Program-made: the position numbers and the translations under genes
The notes under the pieces: generated by a model
Databases searched by the model: none
What the model saw: only the letters and a program-made list of their open reading frames with translations
Told to the model about the DNA's origin: nothing
Assembly (NCBI GenBank): GCA_023362775.1
Contig: JALMGJ010000005.1
Span: 85,570,921-85,634,920 of the forward strand
DNA length: 64,000 nt
From: Charina bottae
Taxonomy: Eukaryota > Chordata > Lepidosauria > Squamata > Charinaidae
Reading direction: 5' to 3'
Part shown: piece after piece, positions 22,814 to 32,369 of the stretch
How positions within the stretch are numbered: the first letter of the stretch is position 1
Layout: each line of letters starts with the position of its first letter

Positions 22814-25363
22814 TTATAGGAGATTAGGTGGGGTTTTTTGTTGTGTTGAAATGTTAACGAGTGGCTGATGAGCGTGATTAGCATGTTCATTGTGAGAAGT
22901 ATTCCCATGTCCTGGTGGTTGGACTGAGTTCGTTGACCTTTTGCAGGCTGTGTTTTTCAGGACTGGTAGCCAGGTTTTGCTAATTTTTAAACTTTCTTCT
23001 TTTTTATTGTAACTGTGCTGGTGTTTGTGAATTTCAATGGCTTCTCTGTATAATCTGGTGTAGTGGCTTTTGGTGTTGTCCAGTATTTCTGTGTTTTCAA
23101 ATAGGATTTTGTGTCCCGTTTGCTTGAGAGCATGTTCAGCTACTGAAGATTTTTCTGGTTGCTGTAGTCTGCAGTGTCTTTCATGTTCTTTTATCCTGGT
23201 GTGAATGCTTCGTTTTGTGGTTCCGATGTATACTTGTCCACAGCTGCATGGTATGCGGTATACTCCTGCAGCGGTGCGGGGGTCCCTTTTGTCTTTTGCT
23301 GATTTTAGCATTTGTTGTATTTTTCTGGTGGGTCTGAAGACTGTTTGAAAGTTGTGTTTTTCCATCAGTTTTCCCATGCGGTCAGTGACTCCTTTGATGT
23401 AGGGCAGGAATACTTTGTTTGTGGGGGGCTGTTTTTCTTCAGTTGGATGTTGTTTTCTTGGTTTGATGGCTCTTTTTATTTCATTCTTGGAATAGCCATT
23501 TGCCTGTAGGACCCAATTCAGATGGTTAAGTTCATTGTTGAGAAATTGGGTTTCACAGTTTCGATTAGCACGATCCACCAAGGTTTTGATCATGCCTCTC
23601 TTTTGTCGTGGGTGGTGATTGGAATTTTTGTGTAGATATCGGTCCGTATGGGTGGGTTTTCTGTATACGTTGTGTCCTAGTTTGAGGTCCGGATTGCGTA
23701 TGACCAGCGTATCTAAAAATGGAAGTTTGCCATCAGTTTCTTTTTCCATGGTGAATTGTATATTGGGGTGGATGCTGTTTAGGTGGTCCAGAAATTTCTC
23801 CAGTTCTTCTTCAGTATGACTCCAAATTGCGAAGGTGTCATCCACGAACCGGAACCAGACTGTTGGTGTAATGGGTGCCGATTCCAAAGCCTGTTTTTCA
23901 AAGTGTTCCATGTAAAAGTTTGCTATGACTGGGCTCAGGGGGCTTCCCATGGCAACGCCATCCATCTGTTTGTAGAACTCATTCTCCCATTGAAAGTAAC
24001 TAGTTGTTAGGCAGTGTTGAAATAAAGCTGTAATGTCTTCTGGGAAGATTTGCTTGATGAGTGCCAGGGTGTCCCTTACTGGCACCTTGGTAAACAGGGA
24101 GATCACGTCAAAGCTGACCAGTTTGTCCGTGTGGTTGAGTTTTAGGGTGCTGATTTTGTTGATGAAGTGTCCTGAGTCTTTGATGTGGGATGGAGTCTGT
24201 CCGATGTGGGTCTGTAAAAGGGTTGCCAAATGTTTGGATAATTCATATGTCGGGGAGCCAATGGCACTTACAATGGGTCTGAGTGGGATCGAGTCTTTGT
24301 GGATTTTGGGGAGTCCGTATAGTCTAGGTGAGAGAGCTTCTGTCTTGCAAATACGTTGTAGTACGTTGGGATGCAGGGAGGAGCTCTTTATCAGTGTGTT
24401 GGTTTGCTTCATGATTTTGCTGGTCGGATCCCGTCTTATTGTTCTGTATGTGGTGGGGTCTAGTAATTCTCTGATTTTGTCTTTGTATTCATCTATGTTC
24501 ATAATTACCGTGGCATTGCCTTTGTCCGCTGGAAGGATGATGATGTCTGGGTCCGAATTGAGGGTCTCTATGGCGTTTCTCTCCTTCTTAGTAATGTTGC
24601 TGGTGGGAGGCTTTGCTTTCCTTAGGATTCTTGCCACTTCACCCCTTATTTCTTCTGCTTCTTCCTCTGGATGTTGGTGAATGGCTGATTCCACATTGGC
24701 AATGATATCTTCCACTGGAATTCTGGTGGGTGTAATTGCAAAGTTTCCTCCTTTGCTTAGGATGGAGGTTTCTTCAGGAGAGAGCAGGCGTTCTGTCAAA
24801 TTGATGACAATGCGTGCAGTATCCAGTGCCGGTTTTGGTTGACTGTTTTGGCATTTGTTGAATTTTTGCTTTTGTCTGTTTGTGTAGTCAAAGATGTCCT
24901 TTTCCATTTTTCTGTAGGATATGGTATCAATCTTGTCCCAATCCTGGCTTCTCATTTTGTGACTAAGGCTCATATGTGTGTCGAATAGATCTTTTTCTGT
25001 GATGGCAAGGTTTCGGCGGGTTGTGTGAATTCTCTCGCGCAGGAGGGCTTGTTCAAGGCGGTTGTAAATGCGGCTGGCTTGTGATGATTTGAAGGTCCTT
25101 TTCGTTCTGAGAAAAGCTGGAATGGTCCTGGTATCTCTGCATCGCACTAGGAAGGTTAAGGAGCAGAGAAGGTGTGCTTTTCTGTTCCGGAGTGTTTCCA
25201 GTCTCCGTGTCTGTTGGAACATTTCCTCCGTGTAGAGGCGTTCAATGTATTGTCGAAGGCTTTCACGGCCGGAGTTCAATGGCTGTTGTGGGTCTTCCGG
25301 GCTGTGTGGCCGTGTTCTGGAAGTTGTGGTTCCTAACGTTTCGCCAGCATCTGTGGCCAGCAT
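22814..25363 (-). CDS. PLE reverse transcriptase with GIY-YIG endonuclease, apparently intact
   Basis: An uninterrupted 849-codon frame. Residues 1-40 or so are read from the terminal repeat, and the first ATG lies inside the hammerhead-like fold, so the true start may differ. A basic N-terminal region is followed by the RT. Blocks seen are: LPADKGNATVIMN; LYGLPKIHKDSIPLRPIVS; LVSFDVISLFTKVPV (motif A, about residue 417); GVAMGSPLSPVIANFYMEHFE (motif B); and FRFVDDTFAIW (motif C, about 505). At about 697-775 comes a GIY-YIG nuclease: GVYRIPCSCGQVYIGTTKRS then R-x-x-EH, with paired cysteines. The enzyme would copy its RNA at a self-made nick. Length is normal for the family. This is the only complete reading frame in the window that matches a known protein. 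It is a transposon gene, not a host gene. Confidence 0.92.
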   Translation of the reverse strand: MLATDAGETLGTTTSRTRPHSPEDPQQPLNSGRESLRQYIERLYTEEMFQQTRRLETLRNRKAHLLCSLTFLVRCRDTRTIPAFLRTKRTFKSSQASRIYNRLEQALLRERIHTTRRNLAITEKDLFDTHMSLSHKMRSQDWDKIDTISYRKMEKDIFDYTNRQKQKFNKCQNSQPKPALDTARIVINLTERLLSPEETSILSKGGNFAITPTRIPVEDIIANVESAIHQHPEEEAEEIRGEVARILRKAKPPTSNITKKERNAIETLNSDPDIIILPADKGNATVIMNIDEYKDKIRELLDPTTYRTIRRDPTSKIMKQTNTLIKSSSLHPNVLQRICKTEALSPRLYGLPKIHKDSIPLRPIVSAIGSPTYELSKHLATLLQTHIGQTPSHIKDSGHFINKISTLKLNHTDKLVSFDVISLFTKVPVRDTLALIKQIFPEDITALFQHCLTTSYFQWENEFYKQMDGVAMGSPLSPVIANFYMEHFEKQALESAPITPTVWFRFVDDTFAIWSHTEEELEKFLDHLNSIHPNIQFTMEKETDGKLPFLDTLVIRNPDLKLGHNVYRKPTHTDRYLHKNSNHHPRQKRGMIKTLVDRANRNCETQFLNNELNHLNWVLQANGYSKNEIKRAIKPRKQHPTEEKQPPTNKVFLPYIKGVTDRMGKLMEKHNFQTVFRPTRKIQQMLKSAKDKRDPRTAAGVYRIPCSCGQVYIGTTKRSIHTRIKEHERHCRLQQPEKSSVAEHALKQTGHKILFENTEILDNTKSHYTRLYREAIEIHKHQHSYNKKEESLKISKTWLPVLKNTACKRSTNSVQPPGHGNTSHNEHANHAHQPLVNISTQQKTPPNLL

Positions 25364-25372
25364 CTTCAGAGG
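25332..25372 (-). ncRNA. Hammerhead-ribozyme-like fold, PLE family A, 5' repeat
   Basis: Identical in sequence to the copy at 22703-22743. The ATG of the 849-codon frame (25361-25363) sits between the CUGAAG core and the inner stem, so the RNA element and the start of the reading frame overlap. Confidence 0.55.
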
Positions 25373-25752
25373 GCAGGAGCACGGATAGAAACAAAATCTC
25401 TGTGCCCAGGTAGAGTGGCAATGTTCTATTTATAGAGCTAAATTATAGGAGATTAGGTGGGGTTTTTTGTTGTGTTGAAATGTTAACGAGTGGCTGATGA
25501 GCGTGATTAGCATGTTCATTGTGAGAAGTATTCCCATGTCCTGGTGGTTGGACTGAGTTCGTTGACCTTTTGCAGGCTGTGTTTTTCAGGACTGGTAGCC
25601 AGGTTTTGCTAATTTTTAAACTTTCTTCTTTTTTATTGTAACTGTGCTGGTGTTTGTGAATTTCAATGGCTTCTCTGTATAATCTGGTGTAGTGGCTTTT
25701 GGTGTTGTCCAGTATTTCTGTGTTTTCAAATAGGATTTTGTGTCCTGTTTGC

Positions 25753-25892
25753 GTTCCGCGCGCATCATGCCGGCCACATGACCGCGGAAGTGTCTTCGGA
25801 CAACGCTGGCTCTTCGGCTAAGAAACGGAGATGAGCACCGCCCCATAGAGTCGGACACGACTGTGCAGGGGAAAACCTTTACCTTTACCTAT
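25753..25892 (+). mobile_element. Sauria SINE 3' fragment fused to PLE
   Basis: It starts at the internal point GTTCCGCGCGCATCATGCC and continues to AGAGTCGGACACGACTG and an ACCTTT tail. The tRNA-like head is missing. The join to the PLE upstream end is direct, with only 'gc' shared. Confidence 0.88.
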
Positions 25893-26538
25893 CATTCTCA
25901 ATATTGTGAAATCAGGATCAGTTGCTTTTATTGCAGACTTACCAAGCACCAAAATAAATGCTTACAAATGCATGGGATTTCAGCTCATGAATTGTGATGG
26001 AAATAGTCCACATTTCCAGTGAAACTGGAAACTATTGTATGCATGCAAGAGTATAGACATGGATCGGCAATGGGAATAACAGATGTCCCACTTGGTATGG
26101 TTTTCTCCTGACTCAAGGATGGGTTAAGAGCACTTTAACTCATCAGTGAGGAAAGGCCCACAATGGTTATGCCCCAGAAGTGCAGAAGCTAAAGCAAGAT
26201 TCAGGAGAACTCAAATGACCATTGTTCCTCTATGAAGGAAATGCAACGAACAGTGGGAGAGTGGCTATTGCCCTCCCTTCTGGACACACCCACCCTCCAT
26301 GGATTGAATGGGAGATGTGACAAAAGCTTGCAATCCTTTGATTCATTAGGGTTCCTGATCAGTTGGATGCCCTACAATACTGACCACAATTTGTCACGTG
26401 TTTGCAGCACTGTAGGTCTCACAAGCATAAGGTAGAGAGCCAGATGTAGACATGGGCCCTACATGTATGTTGAAAGGCCTGGCCCCAAATCTTTCACAAT
26501 GCCTAGTTACTTTTTCATTTGCAGCAAAATGCATATAT
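25893..26538. other. Unassigned sequence
   Basis: No gene or repeat recognised. Confidence 0.3.
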
Positions 26539-26546
26539 CTTTACAT

Positions 26547-26816
26547 CAGGGCTTTCCAAAGTTTTTCCCGCGGCGACACACCAACCGGCGTTGGTGTGTC
26601 ATGGCAGGAAAACCCGGAAGTGCCATCCTTGCAGCAGCGCGCAAAAACCCGGAAGCGCTGCTCCGCTTTCGGGTTTTGCGCACTGCAGTTGGTGTGTCGC
26701 CGCGGGAAAACCCGGAAGCGCTGATGATGATCAGCGCTTCCGGGTTGTGTGGCGACACACCAGACCGTGTGTGGCGACACGCTTTTGTGTCGCGACACAC
26801 AGTTTGGAAAGCTCTG
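26547..26816. mobile_element. hAT-type miniature element, 'CAGNGCTTTCCAAA' family, copy 1 (270 bp)
   Basis: Ends CAGGGCTTTCCAAA and TTTGGAAAGCTCTG with an exact 8-bp duplication CTTTACAT at 26539-26546 and 26817-26824. The interior is GC-rich and repeats AACCCGGAAG (ETS-like) several times in both orientations, plus GTGTCGC/GCGACAC palindromes. There is no coding sequence. Confidence 0.92.
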
Positions 26817-26829
26817 CTTTACATAAATA

Positions 26830-27198
26830 GTGTGCAAAGTGGTTTAGGGTTTTTAGAGCTACCAATCAAGTACTTCTATTTCGTCTCATTTTTTTCCTTG
26901 CAGGGACTGTTCGTGGCAAGGAAAAAGCAATTAGAAATGAGGCTACAAAGGGGTGACATTGTCTGGATTCCCTCAAACGATTCCTCATTTGAGATACGGC
27001 AATCGCACAAAGCTAGTGTAGTGAAAGCCGCCTCAATCCTTTTGGGCTGAGACAAGTGTTTGGAACAACTGATATTTCCCCCCCCCCCCTCTAAAGTAGT
27101 GAGTTTAGGAAAAACTGCCTCCCGCAAACCATTTGATCATCCTCTCTTCATAGCTGTTTGCAATTTTCCCCCGGCACTGTTCTCTTGCTGTTTCATCT

Positions 27199-27243
<45 letters not shown>

Positions 27244-27545
27244 GCAGTCATTTTTCTCCTCTTGTGTCTCCTTGAGTGATCTGAATCAGTCAGGGATCAT
27301 GTACTAGAAACAATGGTACCCCGAAGCACTTTTCTTAATAAATTGTAGCTGTTTGCTAAGTTATCAGAGTGAATGAAACTCACTCAGTGATTCCCGTTCT
27401 GGTCAGAAAGGCAAAACTGTCCCACCCTTTATGGAATTTTTGCTGAAAATGGATAAAAATGAACTGATGATTTCTGGATGTACTGATTAATAAGGGCAAA
27501 ATATGGGGAGAAGAGAACCATGTTATATAATTTAGAAGAGGAGAA
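26830..27545. other. Unassigned sequence with a TTG array
   Basis: Unique-looking sequence. A (TTG)n run lies at 27200-27242 and poly(C) at 27080-27089. No gene seen. Confidence 0.4.
27200..27242 (+). repeat. TTG trinucleotide array
   Basis: About 14 perfect units. Confidence 0.95.
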
Positions 27546-27555
27546 AGGTTTATAA

Positions 27556-27842
27556 CAGTGCTTTCCAAACTCCTGCCGTTGGCAACACACCAATGGCAGT
27601 AGCGGCAGTGGTGCGGAGGCGCGTGCAGAGGCAGTGTGCATGGCAGCGGTGTGCATGGCGGCGGTGGCAGCGGCTGTGGCCTAGTGTTTTCTGCTAAAAC
27701 CTGGAAGCGTCGCTGCCATCGCCGCTGCTGTTGCTGCTGCCGCTGCACGCACTGTGGCAGGGGCGGCGGCAACGCGCCATCACCACTTCCGGGTTTTGTC
27801 GCGACACACTAAATGTTGTGACACACAGTTTGGAAAGCTATG
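27556..27842. mobile_element. hAT-type miniature element, same family, copy 2 (287 bp)
   Basis: Ends CAGTGCTTTCCAAAC and GTTTGGAAAGCTATG, exact 8-bp duplication GTTTATAA at 27548-27555 and 27843-27850. The interior keeps CACTTCCGGGTTTTG and GTCGCGACACAC in common with copy 1 but has an extra GGC/GCC-rich stretch. It abuts the next element. Confidence 0.92.
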
Positions 27843-27853
27843 GTTTATAAATA

Positions 27854-28256
27854 CAGATAGTCCTCACTTAACAACCATTCATTTACTGATGGTTTGGACT
27901 TACAACAACGTTGTAAAAAACGACTTATAACTGCACTTATGACCATTGCAGTGTCCCTGCGGTCACATGATCATGATTTGGGCGCTTGGTACCCGGTTTG
28001 CATTTATGACCGTCGTAGTGTCCCGTGGTCATGTGATCGCCATTTTCGACCTTCCTGGCCGGCTTCTGGCAAGCAAAATCAATGGGGAACCGTGTGATTC
28101 ACTTAATGATCATGTGGTTCGCTTAATGCCTGCAGTGATTCACTTAATGACTGCAGCAAAAAAGGTTGTAAAATCGGGTTGGATTTGCTTAATGACTGCT
28201 TCGCTTAGCAACTGAAATTCCAGTCCCAACTGTGGTCATTAAGTGAGGACTACCTG
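27854..28256. mobile_element. TA-flanked non-autonomous DNA transposon, copy 3 (403 bp)
   Basis: Ends CAGATAGTCCTCACTTAA and TTAAGTGAGGACTACCTG, with TA at 27852-27853 and 28257-28258. Same family as 14943 and 19879, in the orientation of copy 1. It lies three bases from the target duplication of the preceding hAT element. Confidence 0.88.
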
Positions 28257-28259
28257 TAT

Positions 28260-29630
28260 ATTTATAACTGCTGTGAAGAAGATCGGAAGCTGCTTCTTTA
28301 ACTATCTTTCTGTTTTCTTTTTCTGTTTTCTTTGCTCTTTATTGCTTTAACACTTTTTTCTTTATCTTCTATCTTTTCTAATTCTTCCTTTGTATTGTTC
28401 TGTGTTTATCTTTTTAACTTCGTAAAAAATTCTTCAATTAAACTTATAAAAGAAGGGCAAACCTATCCCATTAGGCCAGTTCATTCTCAAAAACAAACAC
28501 TTTTCTCAACTTTTTTTTTTTACAATGAGCGAAAAGTTGCTGAGGCCCTGTTGATTAAATAGTTCACTTTTGTTTTATGAAACTCACCTCATATTTCAGC
28601 TCCACAACAGTGTGTTTCTCTATGTGTCTCTCTATGTCTGTATATTAAATTGCATGCCAAGAAAGATAAAGAAAGCAACTGGTGAAAACAAAGCTATTAA
28701 CAGGTTTTAATCTTTTCTCTTGGAAACAAAAGCAGGTGGGCCTGTGTCACGTCAGAGCTCAGTACTGTAGCTTCTAATGCAGTATAATTTCATCTGGCTG
28801 CTTTGGGGCTGAATACCTAATGTTAGATCGATCAGATCAGAGCTTTGAGATCCAAATGGCCCTCCATAAAAGATGGGAACAGGTGAGCTGGGAAATGTCC
28901 AGTTTGGGCACCTACTGTATTACTTGATGCTGAAAAGGACAGAAACCATAAAATATATTCGGGTGTCTGACTTGTCTTCTCTACGAAGAGAGCAAAGTAT
29001 TTATAGAGGAAATATATGATGTTCCCCAGTCATCTATCTTTGGGATTTGTAGATATCAAAATGGGCAGCAGTTTTGCGACTTGTTATAAACAAATGTTTC
29101 ATTGTATTACAACCCATTTCTTTGTTAAAAGACCCATGAAATCTACCTCCTGCCGCAGCAAGCTAATCTGATGGTGATTGGCTGGCAATGAAATGGAAAT
29201 AGGAAAATTCCGCTAAGCAGCAGAACATGCCGAACTGATTTTCAGCCAATTTGAGACCCAGGTTGGCTGAAGGCCTTTCTCCGATAAACCCTGAAAGTGA
29301 AAAGCTGAAGTGCCTCTGAATGTAAAAGCCAAAATCAATTTGATTTTAAATGATTTTCAACTGATTTTAAAAGGCAACTTATGGGGAAGGTTAAAAAGCT
29401 TCAATTTGATTCCCTTCAGATGAAGACAAGCTTATTTTTCTCCTTTATTCAATATATTCCACCGTCTATTGTTTTGCAAGACTTTTGGTATTGCTTAGCC
29501 AATTTTATTCAAGAATTACTAGACCAGCAACAGTCAATTGTTGCTTCTTTAAACATCCAGAATAAAATACTAAATAGGACACTGAAAATTGTGTGCATGG
29601 ATGTGCAATAATATATTGATGGCAGCATTC
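28260..29630. other. Unassigned sequence
   Basis: No gene seen. The first 300 bases are pyrimidine-rich; the rest looks unique. Confidence 0.35.
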
Positions 29631-29744
29631 AGGCTTTTAATTATTTATTTATCAAATTTCTCAGCCGCCCATCTTGTACACGACGACTCTGGGTGGCTTA
29701 CAACAATAAAATAACAATTATTAAAAACACTACAATAAAATCTC

Positions 29745-29747
29745 AGA

Positions 29748-29786
<39 letters not shown>

Positions 29787-29812
29787 CACATACATACATA
29801 CATACACATACA
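29745..29812 (+). repeat. TG / TA / CATA microsatellite
   Basis: A TG run, then a TA run, then CATA units, inside the L2 3' UTR. Confidence 0.92.
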
Positions 29813-29896
29813 GAAAAAATAGATACTAATCTAAAAATAAAAAAATATATAAAATATAAAAATTCAAGATGGACATATGCTGTTATTTTGGCACGA

Positions 29897-31274
29897 TCAT
29901 GGCACCAGCCAACCCCATGAGTGACTATCCCCCCTCCCACCCCAGTCGAGGTGGCATAACCATGTCTTCACCCCTTTCTGGAAGGCCAGGAGAGTGGGGG
30001 CCTGTCTTACCTCCGGGGGTAAGTTGTTCCAAAGGGCGGGTGCTACGGCAGAGAAGGCCCTCCTCCTGGACCCTGCCAATCAGCAATCCTTCATGGACAG
30101 GGTCCGTAACATGCCCTCTCTGCCCGCCTGGGTGGGACGGGTCAATGTAACGGGGTGAGGCGGTTACTCAGGTAACCTGGACCCATGCCATGTAGGGTTT
30201 TAAAGGTGATAACCAACACCTTGACTTGGACCTGGAAGCAGACTGGCACCCAATGCAGCTCGCGGAGCAAAGGTGTTATATGTGCCCTCCTTGGGTCTCC
30301 TAAGACTGCTCACGCGGCCGCATTCTGGACCAGCTGTAGCTTCTCGATACTCTTCAAGGGTAGCCCCATGTAGAATGCATTACAGTAGTCTATACGGGAG
30401 GTGACTAGGGACCGTTTGAAGGGAAGGAGCTGGTGCACCACACAAAGTTGTGCAAAGGCTCCCCTGGCCACGACTGCCACCTGCTCTTTGAGCAGGAGTC
30501 GTGAGTCCAGGAGAACGCCCAGGTTCCGCACCAGGTCTGTCTGGGGCAGTACAACCCCATCCAGAACCAAAGGTGGCAAGTTCCCAGATACCCAGGAGCC
30601 CCTAATCCACAGCCACTCTGTCTTGCCAGGGTTCAGCTGAAGCCCGTTGTTCCCCATCCATACCCCCACAGCCTCCAGGAACCGAGAGAGGGCGGTCACA
30701 GCCTCACTTACATCACCCGGGATGGAGATATATAGTTGAGTATCATCAGCATATTGATGATACCTTATCCCATGGTGACGGATTATCTCACCCAGTGGTT
30801 TCATGTGGAAGTTAAAAAGGAGCAGAGAGAGCACCAAACCCTGCAGCACCCCACAGAGCAGGGGCAAAGGGTCGGACCTCTCGCTCCCTATCAACACCAA
30901 TTGGGACCGGCCCCGGAGGAAGGAGGCGAACCAGCACAGAACCACGCCACCCACCCCCAACTTCCTGAGCCGACCCAAAAGGATACTGTGGTCGATGGTA
31001 TTGAAAGCTGCTGAGAGGTCAAGAAGAGCCAGGATGGATGCACTGCCCCCATCCCACTCCCACCAGAGATCATCCATAAGTGTGACCAAGGCTGTTTCCA
31101 TCCCATATCCGGGCCTGAAACCTGACTGAAAAGGGTCCAGATAATCCGTTTCATCCAGGACCCTCTGGAGCTGCAACGCCACCACTCTCTCAACCGCCTT
31201 CCCTAAAAAGGGGAGGTGGGAGACTGGACAAAAATTGTCCAGGATGGTAGGGTCCAGTGATGGTTTCTTGAGGA
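29897..31274 (-). pseudogene. L2 reverse transcriptase, decayed
   Basis: The frame 31320-30310 carries the RT. LLKKPSLDPTILDNFCPVSHL is the start of the domain, then [33 protein letters not shown] (motif A; the usual FDT is FNT, so a catalytic Asp position is altered), motif B decayed to GVLQGLVLSLLLFNFHM (normally [15 protein letters not shown]), and motif [15 protein letters not shown] intact. The frame breaks after VQNAAA; the C-terminal block SRRRAFSAVAPALWNNLPPEVRQ continues in another frame at about 30079-29897. The changes in motifs A and B mean this copy could not make an active enzyme. Confidence 0.85.
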
Positions 31275-32247
31275 GTAACTGGAACTGCTGGGAGCAGACT
31301 GGGTTGAATCCCTGGAGCAAATGGAACTGCTGGAAGCAGACTGGGTTGACCCCACTATGGGGCTAGAACTGCCAAGGCAGACTGGGTTGGCACCACTAGG
31401 TGACTTGCCTGTAGCAAGGCAAGGCTGGCGCGCTTCTAGGGAACCCCCCCCCCCGGGAAAAGGAGCAAGGCTGTGGGGTTTCAGCGCGCCACGAGGCTTG
31501 AGGAAAATCAAGGTACTTAGCTGAGGCTTGGAAACGCTGCTGATCCAAAGCTGCTGAACGCTGCAAGGCTGGCGACCCAAACCGACAAAGCTCTAATCTG
31601 GCAGGAGTGCAACTGACCGAGCTTACTAGGTGGCGACGAGTGGAGATTCCGTTCCCCTTCAATGCCGAAGAGATCAGAGCTTCTCCTACAGCTGCGGTAA
31701 ATTTGGAAATGGTGAAAACGGCTGGCTCTGCTGAGGCTTCAAGAGAGACTTCACCACAAGATTCAGGCTGAGACTTGCTGGGCGAGGCAAGCTGCCCTCT
31801 GCTGGGATGAGATTCTGAAGATCGGCTGTGATCATGAGGTCTTGAAGGTCGGTTGTCACCGGCAACATCTTGCCGGCTCTCAGCTTCTTTTATCTTCCTT
31901 TCTGTGCATTTTTTCTCTTTGAGAGCCAATCGGCTCTCTCTCTGTTTGGCGCGCTATTCAGCCCGCCTCTGTCTTGCACTGATTGGTGCTTCTGCATTAG
32001 TTCCTGGTTCTCACCCAATCAATGCACCAGGATTCTCCCGCGCAGCTGAGTAATTCCCGGAAGAGTTCTGCTGCACCTGTTTTCGTGGCATCCGGCTGTC
32101 TGGCTTCTTGGCATCATGAGTTCTGCTTGGGGACCTGAACTCCTGAACCTGCTGAATGGTTTCGTTTCTCCTGTTAGGAGCCACGTTTTGCCTTCACTGG
32201 TAAGTTTTGTTTTCCTCTTCAGAGTCAGAGCCTAGCTGGGCTCTGAC
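31274..32247 (-). mobile_element. Foreign insert in L2, possibly an LTR
   Basis: This stretch interrupts the L2 between its linker and RT. On the minus strand it begins TGTCAGAGCCCAGC, like the TGTCAG start of the solo LTR at 11.1 kb. It includes a 177-codon open frame with no known domain (31396-31929) and ends in three imperfect repeats of about 43 bp containing GCAGACTGGGTTG (31271-31396). No clear target duplication was found, and part of the L2 is missing at the site, so it could be an LTR with a deletion or a different event. Confidence 0.4.
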
Positions 32248-32369
32248 AGTAGGTGGGGTTTCTAAACCCCCCTTCCCCAGAAGGGATCGGGTGATCTTAA
32301 ACAGGGCCGTCAGGTGGCATTCTGCGGATGCAATAAGGGCAGAGAAATATTGCCATTTTGCCACTCTTA

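Larger units (their letters stand above)
22620..25752 (-). mobile_element. Penelope-like element, family A, with direct terminal repeats
   Basis: A PLE on the minus strand. The segment 22620-23121 (end of the ORF, 3' UTR and terminal repeat) is repeated in the same orientation at 25253-25752 with only about three differences in 500 bases. This is the typical PLE pattern of a full copy preceded by a partial tandem copy. The near-identity of the two repeats and the open reading frame suggest recent insertion. The upstream end is fused to a SINE fragment at 25753. The other end (22620) lacks the final 'tgtattg' bases seen in related copies. Confidence 0.9.

Noticed and set aside
25616..25858. 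80-codon frame joining PLE and SINE sequence as a fusion gene
   Set aside because: It simply reads across the junction of two mobile elements.
26463..27050. 195-codon frame across a hAT element
   Set aside because: It crosses the inverted ends and target duplications of the element, so it is not a conserved gene.
31396..31929. 177-codon minus-strand frame in the L2 insert as a gene
   Set aside because: Ser/Pro-rich, no domain recognised, and located in an inserted repeat-like block. Kept only as a note in the insert's entry.
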